From the NCBI RefSeq assembly GCF_022605725.1, contig NC_065554.1, forward strand, positions 29,221,100 through 29,285,099: a DNA stretch of 64,000 nt, given 5' to 3'. The stretch comes from Anthonomus grandis grandis (Eukaryota; Arthropoda; Insecta; Coleoptera; Curculionidae). Below are positions 32,465 to 44,444 of the stretch, one piece after another; the stretch's first letter is position 1; each line of letters opens with the position of its first letter. The notes beneath the pieces were generated by a model, which did no database searches, was not told where the DNA came from, and saw only the letters and a list, made by a program, of their open reading frames with translations. The position numbers and the translations under genes are program-made.

Positions 32465-34056
32465 TGGACGGCCTTCCTCTCTTTTGTTTTAGGCCAAGAG
32501 GTACATTTTTCGCTTCGATTGGCACCTTTTCTCGCTTCAAAATGACTAACAAACCCAAAGAATGTTGGCATACATACTGTTTCAAAAAACTTGAGCAAGT
32601 ACACCGAGATGTTACTTTGTCATTGTCAGAATAGCTGTCTATATTCTAACTATTTTCTGAAATTTACGAAAACTTTCAAAACATTCCCAATTCAAGTGGG
32701 TATTTTTCCACATTGTGATGTCTTCTTAGGTTAACACTTCTGCTCCATTAGTTGATTTTGTATAATAAAAAAAAGTTCTTTCATCTTTTTTTTCTTCAAA
32801 TATTTTCGGTTTTAATTTTACCCACTGATAAACTTCTGTCCATATTTTTGTTGTTAATTTAATGGTTGCAGCAAATGGTTTGTGATTGGGGTTCGATGGG
32901 TTACGTTCATACGACCATTTTTCAACTAATGAAACTCTCAAAACTTCCAGAAACTGACCTATGGAAAGTCGTTCTCTTAGAGTCTGTTCTTTTTTTATGA
33001 CGGAATTTGTTGATTCCAGTCCATTATTAGTGCTTGGAAATTGATCACTGGCACCTTCGTACCAAAATTGATTTGCTCCGAGCCACGTCTTTTCGAAATA
33101 ATTTACGAAGCTCTTTATACTTGGGTTATCGTCACCCACACCATGCCATTTTTTTAGGAATAGAAGTACAGCAGCTGTAAAAGTCTCATCGTCTATACTG
33201 ACTTGTAGAGCATGAATATCTCGAATAATTTCATTTTTTTCTTTTATATTTCGAATTTTTGACTCAATGTTTTTCAAAACATGAAAAAAACACTGAATTC
33301 TTCGATCTGGTATTCCGAATACTGCTTTAAATCCATTTGTGATTGCAACAGAAGCATCAGCAAGCAGCACATTTGGTTCCCAAATTGTTCCATGTAGACT
33401 TAAACACGATTTATTTAGTGAATTAAATATAAAGGAGAAATCAACTTCTGTTTCGCTATAACAAACTGCAACAGCAAGTGGGTGAAATACTCTGCAAACA
33501 TCTGAACTGGAGTTCCAACTATCAGAACTGGATAACCTTGCCAAATTAATTTGTATGTGGCATCAGTTTGGATTTTCTTGATATGCGTTAATATTTTGTA
33601 GAAGTCTCTTGGTTGATAGAACAATTTTCAAATCCTGGTTTTGAGAGTCCGTGTCATCAAATTCAATTTTAAAATCTGAAGATAAAAATATGTTAGTTTT
33701 ATACAAACGGTTGATCTTCATTATTTGGAATTGTGGACTTAATAATGCGCCAGCTCTGTAATTCTCCTGCAGAAATAATAGATAATCCAAGAGCGTTTGA
33801 GCGTAATGAAGTCAAAAATGTTTTCAACTGTGATTTTACAGGTGGTGGTTCATTCCGACTACGGAAGGCTGCATTAGGTTTTTTGATGCCATCGTTATAG
33901 AACTGACGCACTAATAACTTTGCTGATGATGAAAGCCCTCTGCTGTTATCTTCGTGATTTGCATGCTCATCTTCTGTTTCAAAAAGACTCACTTTCATGC
34001 ATTCAGAGTGATACAATAGATACTTTCCTGCAGGACATTCATTCTTATCTACCACC
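32465..34056 (-). pseudogene. MULE (Mutator-like) transposase fossil
   Basis: Minus-strand 33544-32729 holds the MULE core: LLADASVAITNGFKAVFG with the second catalytic aspartate, RIQCFFHVLKNIE with the C-x2-H-like element, and NGLESTNSVIKKEQTLRER. N-terminal parts sit in shifted frames at 34055-33702 (AKLLVRQFYNDGIKKP), 33790-33566 and 33624-33418 (DATYKLIWQGYPVLIVG, the first catalytic block). At the C-terminal side a decayed SWIM-like zinc finger and the basic tail common to the family (KRKMYLLA..KREEGRPE) reach about 32465. There are at least three frameshifts. Confidence 0.8.
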
Positions 34057-34659
34057 TGTATATCTGAAAGTAACCTTTAATCCTTCCAATGATTTTTAAG
34101 AAGTAATTTTTTTTTCACATATTTTCGCTTTGAATGAAGTTCTCAGCATCCTTTCCACTATAATAAAAGGGAAGTTACACATTAGAAATACTGTTGCCAA
34201 TGGATGGAATCAGTATTTCCACTCCGTACTAGTTTTTTGAGGAATACGTAAAGGGAGGGATTTCTAAAAAATTCTAAAAGACAAATTTCCCGAAAATTAT
34301 TCAACTTTAATTGAAAATTATGACAGATCCTTACCCTTAAAACCCTAAAATATTAAAACGACATATCACTGGTCCCTCTTTTTACCACCTATACCAATCC
34401 CTACACCGAAACTTTGGTTTTAGGATTTATGTACATAAGTTTTGATGTAAAAATAATTAGTCTGTTGGAAAAGGGCATACAACTAGAAGAAAATTTGGAA
34501 TAAAGCCAGTTTTTCACATTTACATTTTTTTTGACTCAAAAACAAATCTGTGATTCGTACGCACCAATGTAACCACATAAAAATGTTCTTGATTTCTGAC
34601 TTTATCATAACACTTCCACTATCTACGGAGTGAACGTAACTCTATTTTAAACAAACAAA

Positions 34660-34993
34660 CTATAAAATGGCACATTCGCACTTTGACTTACTTATTAAAG
34701 GTCATTTGTTGCCGCCACACTTTTTTTTGCGCTGGCTTCCGCTTTAGAGGTATTGCATTGTCGCTGTCAGATTCATCGGATTGCGGATCGACGATAAATT
34801 CTTTACACATATTATTCATTATTTTACTTTATTTTACGCACACACACTTGTTTGTTGTCGGAAACTAACCGATAAAAATGTCTGGTGTTTACACGCCCAT
34901 GCAAAGGCCCGGACTGCGAGCATCTGCGATTTAGCGTTTTTCGTTCACGTTCGGGGCCCTATTATTCAAAGTGCAATGTATCGTTTTTTCGTG
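34660..34993. repeat. MULE-flanking motif, distal copies
   Basis: CTATAAAATGGCACATTCGC at 34660 is in plus orientation. An inverted copy (ATTCAAAGTGCAATGTATCG, 34974-34993) lies near the probable element end. Between them is a GC-richer stretch with a GGGCCC palindrome. These could be sub-terminal or terminal repeats of the MULE. Confidence 0.5.
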
Positions 34994-37274
34994 TAAACCG
35001 TATTTAAAAAGTGCATTAAAAAATTTTAGAGTGATTTATTTTTTTTAAAGTCGAAAATTATCATACAATAAGTTGCTGCGATTATTTTCGTGTTGTATCA
35101 GATTTTATCTCGAACTAATGTTATTTTCTCAAAGTGCGTTTTGCTTATGAAAAGTGGTATATATTAATATTTGTGCATCACCTTTCATGCAAGTTTGAAA
35201 TATTTTTTTGATGTGTATTCATTTCTTTTTAAAGTTATTTTACTCTTTTTTAAAGTGCGCTTAATTTTAACCCTTAAGAATATGCCAGGTATAACATCCA
35301 ATAATATAACATCCTTTCCTTTTAACTTAATTCTCGCTATTTATTATTCTTTAAAGCTTTGTTTTCTCTACTTAATATGGTCTTTCTTTTATCCCTCCAC
35401 AAATGTTGGGTTCTTCAGCGGGTTCTGGGGGATGTGAAAGTGTTCCAGGTTTTACTTACATTTCTTTCAGGCAATTGAATTACTCGAGTATATTAATTTA
35501 GCTTTAAAACAAACTTGATTGACCTAAATTTTGCACTTGAGTCTTAGGTCGGAGCAACACAGTTTCTCATCATGTTTAATTTACAACAATGGGTTGTATA
35601 GTTGTTTGGAGTTCCTTCTAGAAAATAGAAACTGTGGTTTACCTACTTCCAGGCGGTCGAATACACTTTATTTCCTTTAATTGTCAATAAGAAAAGACGT
35701 TATACTCCTGAACGAAATAAGTAAACAAATTTTAGCGTCTTAAATGGCACTTTCTCAAATTAATTTTATCATTTTCAAATATTTCATTGTTTTCCTAATG
35801 CTCTTGATGTAAGAGAGTGTATCCAGAAAGTAAATTTCTATAAGAAACTTGGAAAAAGTGGACGTTATAGAAAATTCACTAATAATTCCTTATTATTTTA
35901 TTTTGAACTGTATAATATAATTGTTAATATTAAACTTAGATATCTATTTCACTTTTTTTAGTCTGTTTTAATTTTAGAAATCAAAGAATTTTTCCAGGCA
36001 ATTGAATTGAACTGTTACTCTCTTTTATCTCCACATGGATAAATCCACTCAACAACAGGTGGTTAAATGCACTCGACTGCCTGGAAGAATGTTTTTATTT
36101 CTTATTTTGGTTATCTTTGTCTGTTAGAAACATTTGTGCCATGGATTCATTTTTCCAAATTACAGGTGGTAAAATGCTTTGATTATTCCAGGCAGTATTG
36201 AGTCATAAAATTTTAGGTAAACTATCAAAAATTGTTTATGGTCGAATAAGCTGCAACACATTTTTTTCCATTTATATGCGACATTAATGTTAATAAGAAG
36301 AATTGTTATATTTATTAAGCGGGTAGTATTTTTGGGTTATTTTCAAAAATTAGACCCGAATTTCGTGGATTCATTTAAGCTTTTAGCGACCAAAAGTTGC
36401 TAAATTTGTGTTTTTCTTTAAGCTATAAACGTCTAAATATTCTAAATTCAAACCCTCAATTTTTAACTAAATGTTTATTTGATAAGGTACTTAGTACCTT
36501 GAAAACTTGGTCATATTGAGATAAATTAAGTTCTCTGGCATATTTTTATAACATCCTTTTTTGTAACCTTGCAGGAAGTGCTTTATACACCTTAACAAAT
36601 TATCCACGCTAATAATCACAATAATATTGTCATCAAATATTACCCTCTTTAAACACGTTTATTTTTACAAATTTATACTAATTCTATTATATTGTTTATC
36701 TTTTTCGTTAAATGAGTCATTCCATATTTTACTGGGTACCTACACAACGACGATAATAAAAATGGTTTAATTTTTAAGGTAATTCGTATGCAAGGGACAA
36801 TAATAAAATATGATAATGATCATATTATAGAGGCTGTGATAAAAAAACAAAATATATAATTTTATTAGTCAGTGTATGTACTTTTTTAAGGTTATATTGT
36901 GTTTGGTATTAGTAAACGTAGTTTTAATTGAAAAGGAGGGCCATTTTTTAAATAAATATAACCGTTATTGTAAGTTTAATGTATTTTTTATTTCAATATT
37001 TTCCGTTTTCTTTTTAAGGTCTCCCTCTCCTCTATCTTTCAAACCATCGTGGTAAATTCTGACACATTTTAGGAATATTTTAGGCAAAGCATATTTTTAG
37101 AATGTCACCTCTGATAATAGATTGGGCACATCTAAAAATAACTCTAATACATATCAGAATTATTTCAGTTTCAGTCGGTCAATATTTTTCAAAAACCTTC
37201 CTTGGGTGTTTCAGGAAAAGATTTCATTATTAAAATGAATTTCTTTTGCTAGAGCGTTAAAAGGATTTAATCTC

Positions 37275-37308
37275 AATCCAGATAACCTTTGGAAAGGTTA
37301 TCTGGATT
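37275..37308. repeat. Perfect hairpin, 16 bp arms
   Basis: AATCCAGATAACCTTT, GG, then its exact reverse complement. No transposon ends were found around it. Confidence 0.85.
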
Positions 37309-37447
37309 TTGGCACTTAATACAACTAATAGATACCAGGAATATTTCAGATTATAATATTCTTGAAATAAATCATAAAATTGAATATTCCTGGATTCTTT
37401 GATAACTACTAAATTTCATAATCAGATGAATTTGAAATAAAACGGTT

Positions 37448-37930
37448 GGAAAAAGTTTTCGAGGTTGCAAGAACGTTCTTATATGAAAACATTATGTGAG
37501 AAATTCCCTTTTTTTGACTAATTAAATTTTTTTAAGAACATTTCAATCGATTCGTAATAATAGTGGAAATTATTAAGACCATTAGCAAAAAAAAATCATT
37601 CAAAACTGTCCTAAACTACCCGAATCTAGCTCAAAACCACAAATTTTTTTTTACCATCAAATCCAACTTTAGGAACTCCTCTATATTAAAGTAAAAGAAA
37701 TATGAAAATATTTTAAATCATTATCAAGTTATCTCTTAAAAACGACCGCTAATGAATAAAAATCCTTAAAAAAGAAAAATTAAATTTGCACGCTCTTGGC
37801 TAACAAAATTGCCTCTAAATCAGAAAGTGTTTGAGTTACACGAAACGTTCTTATATGAAAATATTTGGTAAGAAATTCCCTTTCTTTGACCAAAACAGTT
37901 TTAAGAATATTCCAATTAACTCATGACTAA
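37448..37930. repeat. Diverged direct repeat pair
   Basis: About 110 bp at 37448-37565 recurs at 37826-37930. Shared words include ACGTTCTTATATGAAAA and GAAATTCCCTTT. The spacing is about 375 bp and the origin is unknown. Confidence 0.6.
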
Positions 37931-38430
37931 TTAACACTAGGAACTCCCGGAAGAGACTTTTTAATAGACCTCTAGGTCCATAATTAACACCTAGATTGAG
38001 ATAATGAATGCCTTATATTGGGGAAAATTGAAAAGAAGGTTTTTTAAGGATTTCTCGTTTAGAAGCGTTTGCTTAATTACTAAAATTTTACTAATTCATT
38101 AAAATTCGTTAATGTAACATACGTTTCTTCTTCTGGATCTCTGTGCGTACTCAATTACTTAATAATTCTTGTCCAGGGACTCCTGGAAGAAATTTTTCAG
38201 TAATTCTATCTCCCAGTTTTTTTAGATTGATGTAAATACAAAAAAACTATGCTATAGTCGGATTACCGAACAGATGGAGTAAATGATGGGCGCGAAATAT
38301 AGGCCCGCCCATCGATGCAACCGTGGCAGATTTAGACGAGGAGAATTATGCCTACTTATTTTAAATCATTTTACCGTACAGCTTTGCTTTGTAAGCAGCT
38401 TTTTTTTAAATATATTACGGTCGCCTGTAA

Positions 38431-38459
38431 ATTGGGTTGGGTTGGGTTGGGTTGGGTTA
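38431..38459 (+). repeat. Short (TTGGG)n run
   Basis: Five tandem TTGGG units ending TTAG. The unit resembles telomere repeats reported for some beetles, but five copies in an interstitial site is weak evidence. Confidence 0.7.
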
Positions 38460-39001
38460 GTTGAACCGATTTTGAGGTTGTGCCAGGTATAATAATCCCT
38501 TTTAAGTATTTTGTTATGCAAAGTTATGTTAATATATTGGGGTTTACCGAAAAGGGATAGGTAATCAATAGCAAATTAACAAAAAAATAAACACAATCTC
38601 AACTTTTCAATATTGCGAAGATTCGAATAGCAGAAAATTCAACCAAAACGATCTAAAGCCGCTCGACTAATAAAATTAAATAAAACCCATACTTCAAAAT
38701 GGCATCATTCTTCTCTAGGATTCACTTTAAATATTTTCAATAAAACCAATTTTTTCTATTTTGATGTTGTATTACGCCCCCTAGCGGTCATCGTACGAAC
38801 TTATAAATAATTTCCAACGATTTCTCTTTGCCGCTTTTATGAGAAATATTTTTTTCCCTCTGCTGTGGGATGACTAGTTACTGAGATATGGCCGGCGACC
38901 TCTCTTATTTGTACACCCGGTACATTATGTGATGTTTATTGTTTGAGTTTGTAATGTAAGTAATAATAATGGACATATTTTAGATTTTGATTTTCGAGAT
39001 A

Positions 39002-40834
39002 CAGGGTGTTAAACTTTTTTTTTTAAATAGATTTTTATTAATATCTCATAAACGCATTTACCGAATTTGTTGAAATCTTTACATTTTGATAGTCACTTTA
39101 TAGGTACCTTTTGGAATTCTCACATTTGGCCTAGAAAATTTTTTTTCGTATCTTGCTTCGTTTAGAGATAAATTTTAAAAACCATATTTTAGCACGTCTC
39201 GGGCCTCCATAAAAAAAAAACCTAAAATGCTTCAAAATTGATTTTATTGGGAATACTACATATTTGTGCAGAAATGTATAAAAATTTCTCTGATAAGAAC
39301 ATTCCTATGTCTTACATTAACATTTACCAGGTACTGGATACTGTTAGTTGAATGTGTTTTACTGTGCAGATAACTATGAATAACGCCGAATTAGCTCAAA
39401 TGCATTTTATTTATGGCCTTGCACATGGAAATGGTGCAAAGCCCGTCGAATTTATTACAGAACTATTAGAAATTATTTAGAACAGCCACGAAAGTGTTTG
39501 GAGGGTTTTGCACACAAATTTACTTTATCCATTCCACATTCAGCTGGTGCAAGCACTGTTGCCAACAGATTTTCCTGCACGATTAGAGTTTTGCCAGTGG
39601 TTTGTCAAAAAACTGCCCAGAATCCAAATTTTACGGCTAAAATTCTTTTCACAGATGAGGCCTGTTTTTTACGGGAAGCCATCAGAATTTTCCACAATAA
39701 CCATCTTTGGGACTTCCCATGCCATTGGATTTCAACAGCAGTTTTCCGTGAATGTTTGGGTCGGAATTATCGGATCATCTTATCGGACCGCACTTTCTCC
39801 CTCCTAGACTGAATGGTGATACTTATTACAGACAGTTTTTAGAAGAAATATTGCCAGATTTATTAGAAGACGTACCACTAGCAACAAGAAATACCATGTG
39901 GTTTATGCACGACAGTGCACCTGCTCATTTTAGTCTTGTCGCTCGAAACTATCTAAATGATACTTTTGCTTAGCAATGGATAGGTCGGGGGGACCTCAAC
40001 TATGGCCAGCACGATCTCCAGACCTGAATCCTCTGGACTATTTCTTTTGGGGGTATCTGAAATCGCTTGTTTATGCCAGTTGTGGATGAAAATGATTTGA
40101 GAAACCGGATTGTAAACTCTTCTAATGTCATACGCAACACATCAGGAATTTTCGGACGTGTGCGCCAGTCGATGAGAAGAATATTGCTTGCTTGTATTGA
40201 CAGTCGTGGTTCTCATTTCGAGCATTTGATTTAATGAAATTTTGATGATATTTAAAAGTAAAGTAAGTTTTTATTATTTTTCACAAAAATTAAGCGATCG
40301 TATTTTTAATTGCTTAAATTTGTACAAATATCTCGCACAAAAAAAATGGTGGCGTACACAAACAACAAATAAATTTTAAATAGGTAAACATGTGCGACGC
40401 CATTCCATTAAAATTTAAACATCGAAAATAGCATCTTATTAATTTTTGTCAGTTAATTTTAAAACATTTTATTTTGTTTTTTATGGAGGCCTGAGACGTG
40501 CTGAGATATGATTTTTTATTATTTATTTCTAAACGAAACAAAAAATTCTATGTTATACGCAAAAAATTTAAGAGACAAAAATGTTTCAATTTTAGATTCT
40601 TTATTTAAAAGAAATATCATACTTACAAAAAATGTACCGATGATATTTTTTTTATAAAAGAATCATCCGACTTAGCCCGTAGGCACGCCCCTGACATTTC
40701 TAGGCCAGATGTGAGAATTCCAAAAGGTACCTTATAAAGTGACTAACAAAATGTAAAGATTTCAACAAATTCGGTACATGCGTTTATGAGATATTAATAA
40801 AAAATCGATTTAAAAAAAAAAGTTTAACACCCTG
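39002..40834 (+). mobile_element. Second Tc1/mariner-like element with long TIRs
   Basis: The ends CAGGGTGTTAAACT and AGTTTAACACCCTG are flanked by TA (39000-39001 and 40835-40836). Inverted similarity extends inward for about 150 bp, including the shared GGTACCTT and ACATTTTG words. It also extends outward past the TA: TTTTCGAGA before, TCTCGAAAA after. Length is 1833 bp. Confidence 0.85.
39376..40235 (+). pseudogene. Tc1/mariner-like transposase fossil
   Basis: It starts MNNAELAQMHFIYGLAHGNG, then loses most of the helix-turn-helix region by an internal deletion near 39455-39490. It continues with frameshifts through NLLYPFHIQLVQALLPTDF, FSVNVWVGIIG and PPRLNGDTYYRQFLEE, then MWFMHDSAPAHFSLVARNYL with a catalytic aspartate. 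A TAG at about 39971 precedes WIGRGG, and the last blocks are RSPDLNPLDYFFWGYLKSL and CIDSRGSHFEHLI. It is the same family as the copy at 5390-6400, but the divergent inverted repeats show a separate subfamily. Confidence 0.83.
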
Positions 40835-40944
40835 TATCTCGAAAACGAAGCATTTCCGGACATATGTTTATATGAACTTTTTCACTTAAAATATGACAAG
40901 GAATCACCCCTTAAAATTAAAGTCATCACTTATGTTAAACCCTG

Positions 40945-41030
40945 TATTTATGTATTTTTTTTTACCACAGCTTTGTTAACAACACCTTGGTGTCTTAGAC
41001 GAATAAAGCTTTATTTGATTTGATTTGTTA
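40945..41030 (+). mobile_element. 3' tail of a non-LTR retrotransposon
   Basis: GTCTTAGACGAATAAAGC is followed by TTTATTTGATTTGATTTG, the AATAAA plus (TTTGA)n-type tail seen at the 3' ends of many insect jockey/CR1-like elements. Only the tail is present. Confidence 0.5.
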
Positions 41031-41182
41031 GAGGGAGCTTTAGCTATAGGAATTCTTGTCCAGCAAGTAACTTATTAGTAACTTTAGCTACTTATCTGGA
41101 TTGACTGATTGATTAAATTAACAAAATTAGATTAAAACAAAGAATTTTTTGTGTGTTGCTTTCGTGACCCAGTCCATTTTTT

Positions 41183-41263
41183 ATAATTTTTAAGGGTTTA
41201 GTTGGATAAATGGTCCAAAAAAAAAAACATCCAAGCTTTTCAAATTTTTTCTTTAATTGCCAA
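41183..41263 (-). repeat. Inverted arm L of a ~80 bp repeat (partner 44146-44226)
   Basis: Read on the minus strand, this begins TTGGCAATTAAAGAAAAA and matches 44146-44226 with only a few differences (shared AAGCTTGGAT.., CCATTTATCCAACTAAA). The two arms enclose the hAT fossil. The arm boundary coincides with the predicted cleavage point of the hammerhead-like motif beside arm R. Confidence 0.75.
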
Positions 41264-41639
41264 GTACATCGTGACTTACGCACCAGCAGGTACATATTCC
41301 TCGACAACAAATAAACCAAATACAATCACAAAAGGAAAAGAAAGTATATTTTTTACAAAATTTACCCTTACCCGAAAATATAAATATCAAAAAAATCAAA
41401 ACGCCAAGGAAGCAAAGTGCAAAAGAAACTAACCAAATAGTTGCTATTAAGAAGATTAAGCGGTCTTTCCCTGTGATGTATAATATACATTAGTATAATA
41501 AAAATACTCGTACCAACATTGTACGTATAATTAAGAAAACGATGCAGAAGAACAGGGCCAAAATAAATCGATCGCCGAAAACATTACACTGGATCAGGTT
41601 ACAATGAATATGCAAACCGAAACAGCAGATATTGATGTA

Positions 41640-43887
41640 AATGGAGAGCAATTTGAAGATCCAGCCAGAAGTATTGACAGATACTGTTAGACTAATAATT
41701 TTAGACATAGGTCCAGTACAATTAAGAAATATTATTAATCCCGTAAATAATTTAATTATGGACTTATTTACTCCAAATCTAAAGATTCTGCTTTTCCTGC
41801 AAATTATTTGAAGTTTCTTCTAATAGTTTTAGTGATAATAATGGTTTTAGGAACTGGCAACACTTGTCTCGGGCTTTAGAAAGACACGAAATTACTAAGA
41901 GGCTTTTCGGTAATTCTAAGAAATGGGTTGAATTAAAAAAATCAATCGAAAAAGGTTTAACTGTTAATTATATTAATCAGAATTTATTCAAATATCAAAA
42001 GAAAAAAATGGACATCTGTTTTAGAAAGACTCATTTTTGTGATTCAATTTTTTGCTGGAAAAAATTTACCTTTTAAGGGAAACAGTCAAAAACTATTCGA
42101 AAAAGGTAATGACAATTTTATGAAATTAATTGAGACAATTGCAAACCATATTGGCAGGATTCGAAAAGATGTCAAAAAAATGCCACATTATTTGGGCGAT
42201 AAAATCCAAAATGAAATAATCACCTTAGTAGGAGAAAAATATAATTGAATCCTTACAATTGTGCAAATATTTTTCAATTATCCTTGATTGCACATCTGAC
42301 CTTAGTCATCAAGAAAAAATCACAATTGCTGTTATATTTGTTTTTGTTCATGATTTTTCTAAAACTGTAGAGGTTCAAGAACATTTTTTAGGATTCTGCG
42401 AAGAAGCCAACACAAGGTTTAACTGATTTCATATTAAATTTTTTAAAGGAATCTGATAATATTGCCGATATGTGAGGCCAGGGTTATAACAGTGGGCAAA
42501 CACAATGGCCTACAAAAAAAGTCTTATATATTAATCGCAGAGCCTTTTTTGTCCCTTGTGTGGCACACAGCCTTAATTTAGTCGTTAATGATGCAGCAAA
42601 AAGCTCACTTGAAGTGACCAATTTTTTTAGTATTATTATTCTAGTCTAGTCTTTTCTTTCGCATCAACATATCGATGGAATATTCTTTTAAAAAAAATAC
42701 CTACGTTAACGCTAAAACCGCTCTTTGATACCCGGGGGAGAGTCGAATTGATGTCGTAAAGACTCTTAGGTATAAATTGGAAAAAATGTATGATTACACT
42801 ATTCGCCCTTTACGAGTGTAATGATGATACAGCTAGAGATAATGACACAAGGAATACTGCAAGTTCCCTGATTAATAAAATAAAATCATTTAAATCTATA
42901 TATTCTTTCGTTGTTTGGTACAATATTTTATGAAAAATAAATGTAGTTAACAAAATCATGCAAAAATCTGACAATATTTTACCAGGAGAAATATAAATGT
43001 TAAATGGAATTAAAATATTTTTAACAGACATGAGATCTGACAATGGGTTTATACATTTGCTTAATAAATCTAAAAAAATAGGTCAAGAAATGGATGCAAA
43101 AATATCATTTCCTGCAGTTCATACAGTTCGACCAAAAGAGGCTTTTTATGAATATGACCATAAGATGAGCCATCTCAATCTCCAGAATTACATTTCAAAT
43201 TAAATTCGTATTTTTATATTCTTGATATTGCCATCTCAAAATTAGATGAGAGATTTCAAGATTTAGAAACACATGTTGAATCTTTTGGTTTTTGTAAATA
43301 ACTTAAGTGTCTTTTCTAAAGAGGAAATAATGAAATATTGTACCAATTTAGAAACTAAACTAACTTACCAGGAAACAAAAAATTTAGATATAAATGCAAT
43401 AGCAATAAATCTTTACTATGAGATTGATATATTGTCTATTTATAGTACTAATAAAAATAATATGTCGGCCAAAGAAGTGTTAGCTTTTCTCATTGCTAAC
43501 GACTTAAAGGAATATTTCCTAATTTATTTGTTATGCCAGCTACTGTAGCTCGTAGGGAGCGATCATTTTCAAAACTTGTTGTATTTCTTTTTTCTTTATT
43601 TAACTTTATTTTTCGTAAAATACCTATGAAGATTTTTGTATTTTGGTTATACCAAATTATACTTATGTACATAATATGTTGTATAAGCTCATATTTATAT
43701 TATAGGTAGGTATGTATCAATTCGTTGACTTAATAAATATATTTTTATAATTTAAATGTTCAAAATTGTGTTTTTATGAATTTTCCCTAATTTTCGATGT
43801 TTTCTTATACACGTTTTCCAAAACTGCTGATGAGGCGGCAAATTTGGTTCTTGCACCCGGGCGGCAGAAACTCTAGGCTCGGCCCTG
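41640..43887 (+). pseudogene. Decayed ZMYM1-like hAT with right end
   Basis: The remains of a TTF-like zinc finger region (SAFPANYLKF, about 41790) lead to HLSRALERHEITKRLFGN, then ENIANHIGRIRKDVKK-like sequence (about 42130-42180), SIILDCTSDLSHQEKI (about 42275) and FVPCVAHSLNLVVNDAAKSSLEV (about 42550). The last trace is ATVARRERSFSKL (about 43545). Frames change many times. The right terminus ends in GCTCGGCCCTG at 43887, a CAGGGCCG-type hAT end. No matching left end or target duplication was found. It is related to, but clearly older than, the hAT at 1-2155. Confidence 0.7.
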
Positions 43888-44107
43888 GCTGTTTATAGTC
43901 AAAGTCTTACAACTCAAGCGTCTATTAAAAGGTTTCGCGTTTCGCTTAATAGACTTAATGATTTCTGAGACTTTGAGTACTTATACTTTCTCTTCCTTTG
44001 CTCATATATCTAAGTCTCTTTGAGAATAATGGATGATTATTTCAAATACAATCATATGAAACCAAAATGTTCTATTTATCACAATTAAACGAAGAGCTTT
44101 GATGTTT

Positions 44108-44150
44108 CTGTTTGCCCCGAATGAGGCCTAATATAAGGCGAAACATTGGC
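44108..44150 (+). ncRNA. Decayed hammerhead-like motif 2
   Basis: GCC (44114-44116) can pair with GGC (44148-44150) as stem I. The core reads CCGAATGA (one substitution and one extra base against CTGANGA). Stem II is GCCT/AGGC (44126-44129 with 44136-44139), followed by GAA and a minimal stem III AC/AT, then T at the cleavage position. It is probably an inactive relic. Confidence 0.4.
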
Positions 44151-44226
44151 AATTAAACAAAAAAATTCGAAAAGCTTGGATTTCTTTCTTTTGACCATTT
44201 ATCCAACTAAAGCCTTAAAAATTACA
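44146..44226 (+). repeat. Inverted arm R of a ~80 bp repeat (partner 41183-41263)
   Basis: It begins TTGGCAATTAAAC directly at the predicted ribozyme cleavage point and ends CCTTAAAAATTAC. Confidence 0.75.
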
Positions 44227-44255
44227 AAAAAATAATAAAAAATTGGGGTCCAGAG

Positions 44256-44444
44256 ATGATGATCACAGCCCAGGGGGGCGGGAGGGAGGCGCAATCGCAA
44301 TCTTCTCTGGAGCGTCGCGGTGCCGGTGCCAAAATGCCGACGCCGCTCAGTCTGTTAACGGACGCCAACCAAGGTCTCGTATTAACGGGGGCGTCGCTAC
44401 GCTCTACACCATCAGCTCAAACGACGCTCAATCTCGCTGAATAA
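44256..44444 (+). CDS. Isolated GC-rich open segment, possible terminal exon
   Basis: About 190 bp of high GC, with many CpG, stands out sharply from the AT-rich surroundings. One plus frame (44256-44444) reads MMITAQGGGREAQSQSSL and KMPTPLSLLTDANQGLVL to TTLNLAE and a TAA that overlaps AATAAA (44439-44446 region). A second plus frame is also open over most of it (44243-44440). The minus-strand frames have early stops. It could be the last exon of a gene whose other exons lie elsewhere, or a captured fragment. The AG before it (GGGGTCCAG) lacks a pyrimidine tract. I do not recognise the protein. Confidence 0.3.
   Translation: MMITAQGGGREAQSQSSLERRGAGAKMPTPLSLLTDANQGLVLTGASLRSTPSAQTTLNLAE

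Larger units (their letters stand above)
34994..38990. other. Intergenic, no gene seen
   Basis: About 4 kb of AT-rich DNA. It has inverted copies of the TGCCTGGAA word (TTCCAGGC at about 35648, 35993 and 36184), a perfect hairpin at 37275-37308, a diverged direct repeat (37448-37565 and 37826-37930) and a short TTGGG run at 38431-38459. Open frames here are short and show no domain. Confidence 0.6.

Noticed and set aside
41551..41562. CAGGGCCAAAAT as left end of the hAT fossil ending at 43887
   Set aside because: The similarity to the right end stops after seven bases and the flanking octamers (CAGAAGAA, GCTGTTTA) do not match.
44256..44444. Bacterial contamination as the source of the GC-rich segment
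   Set aside because: Only 200 bp, with no ribosome-binding site or recognised bacterial protein, and embedded without a break in insect repeats. It cannot be excluded but is not the simplest reading.
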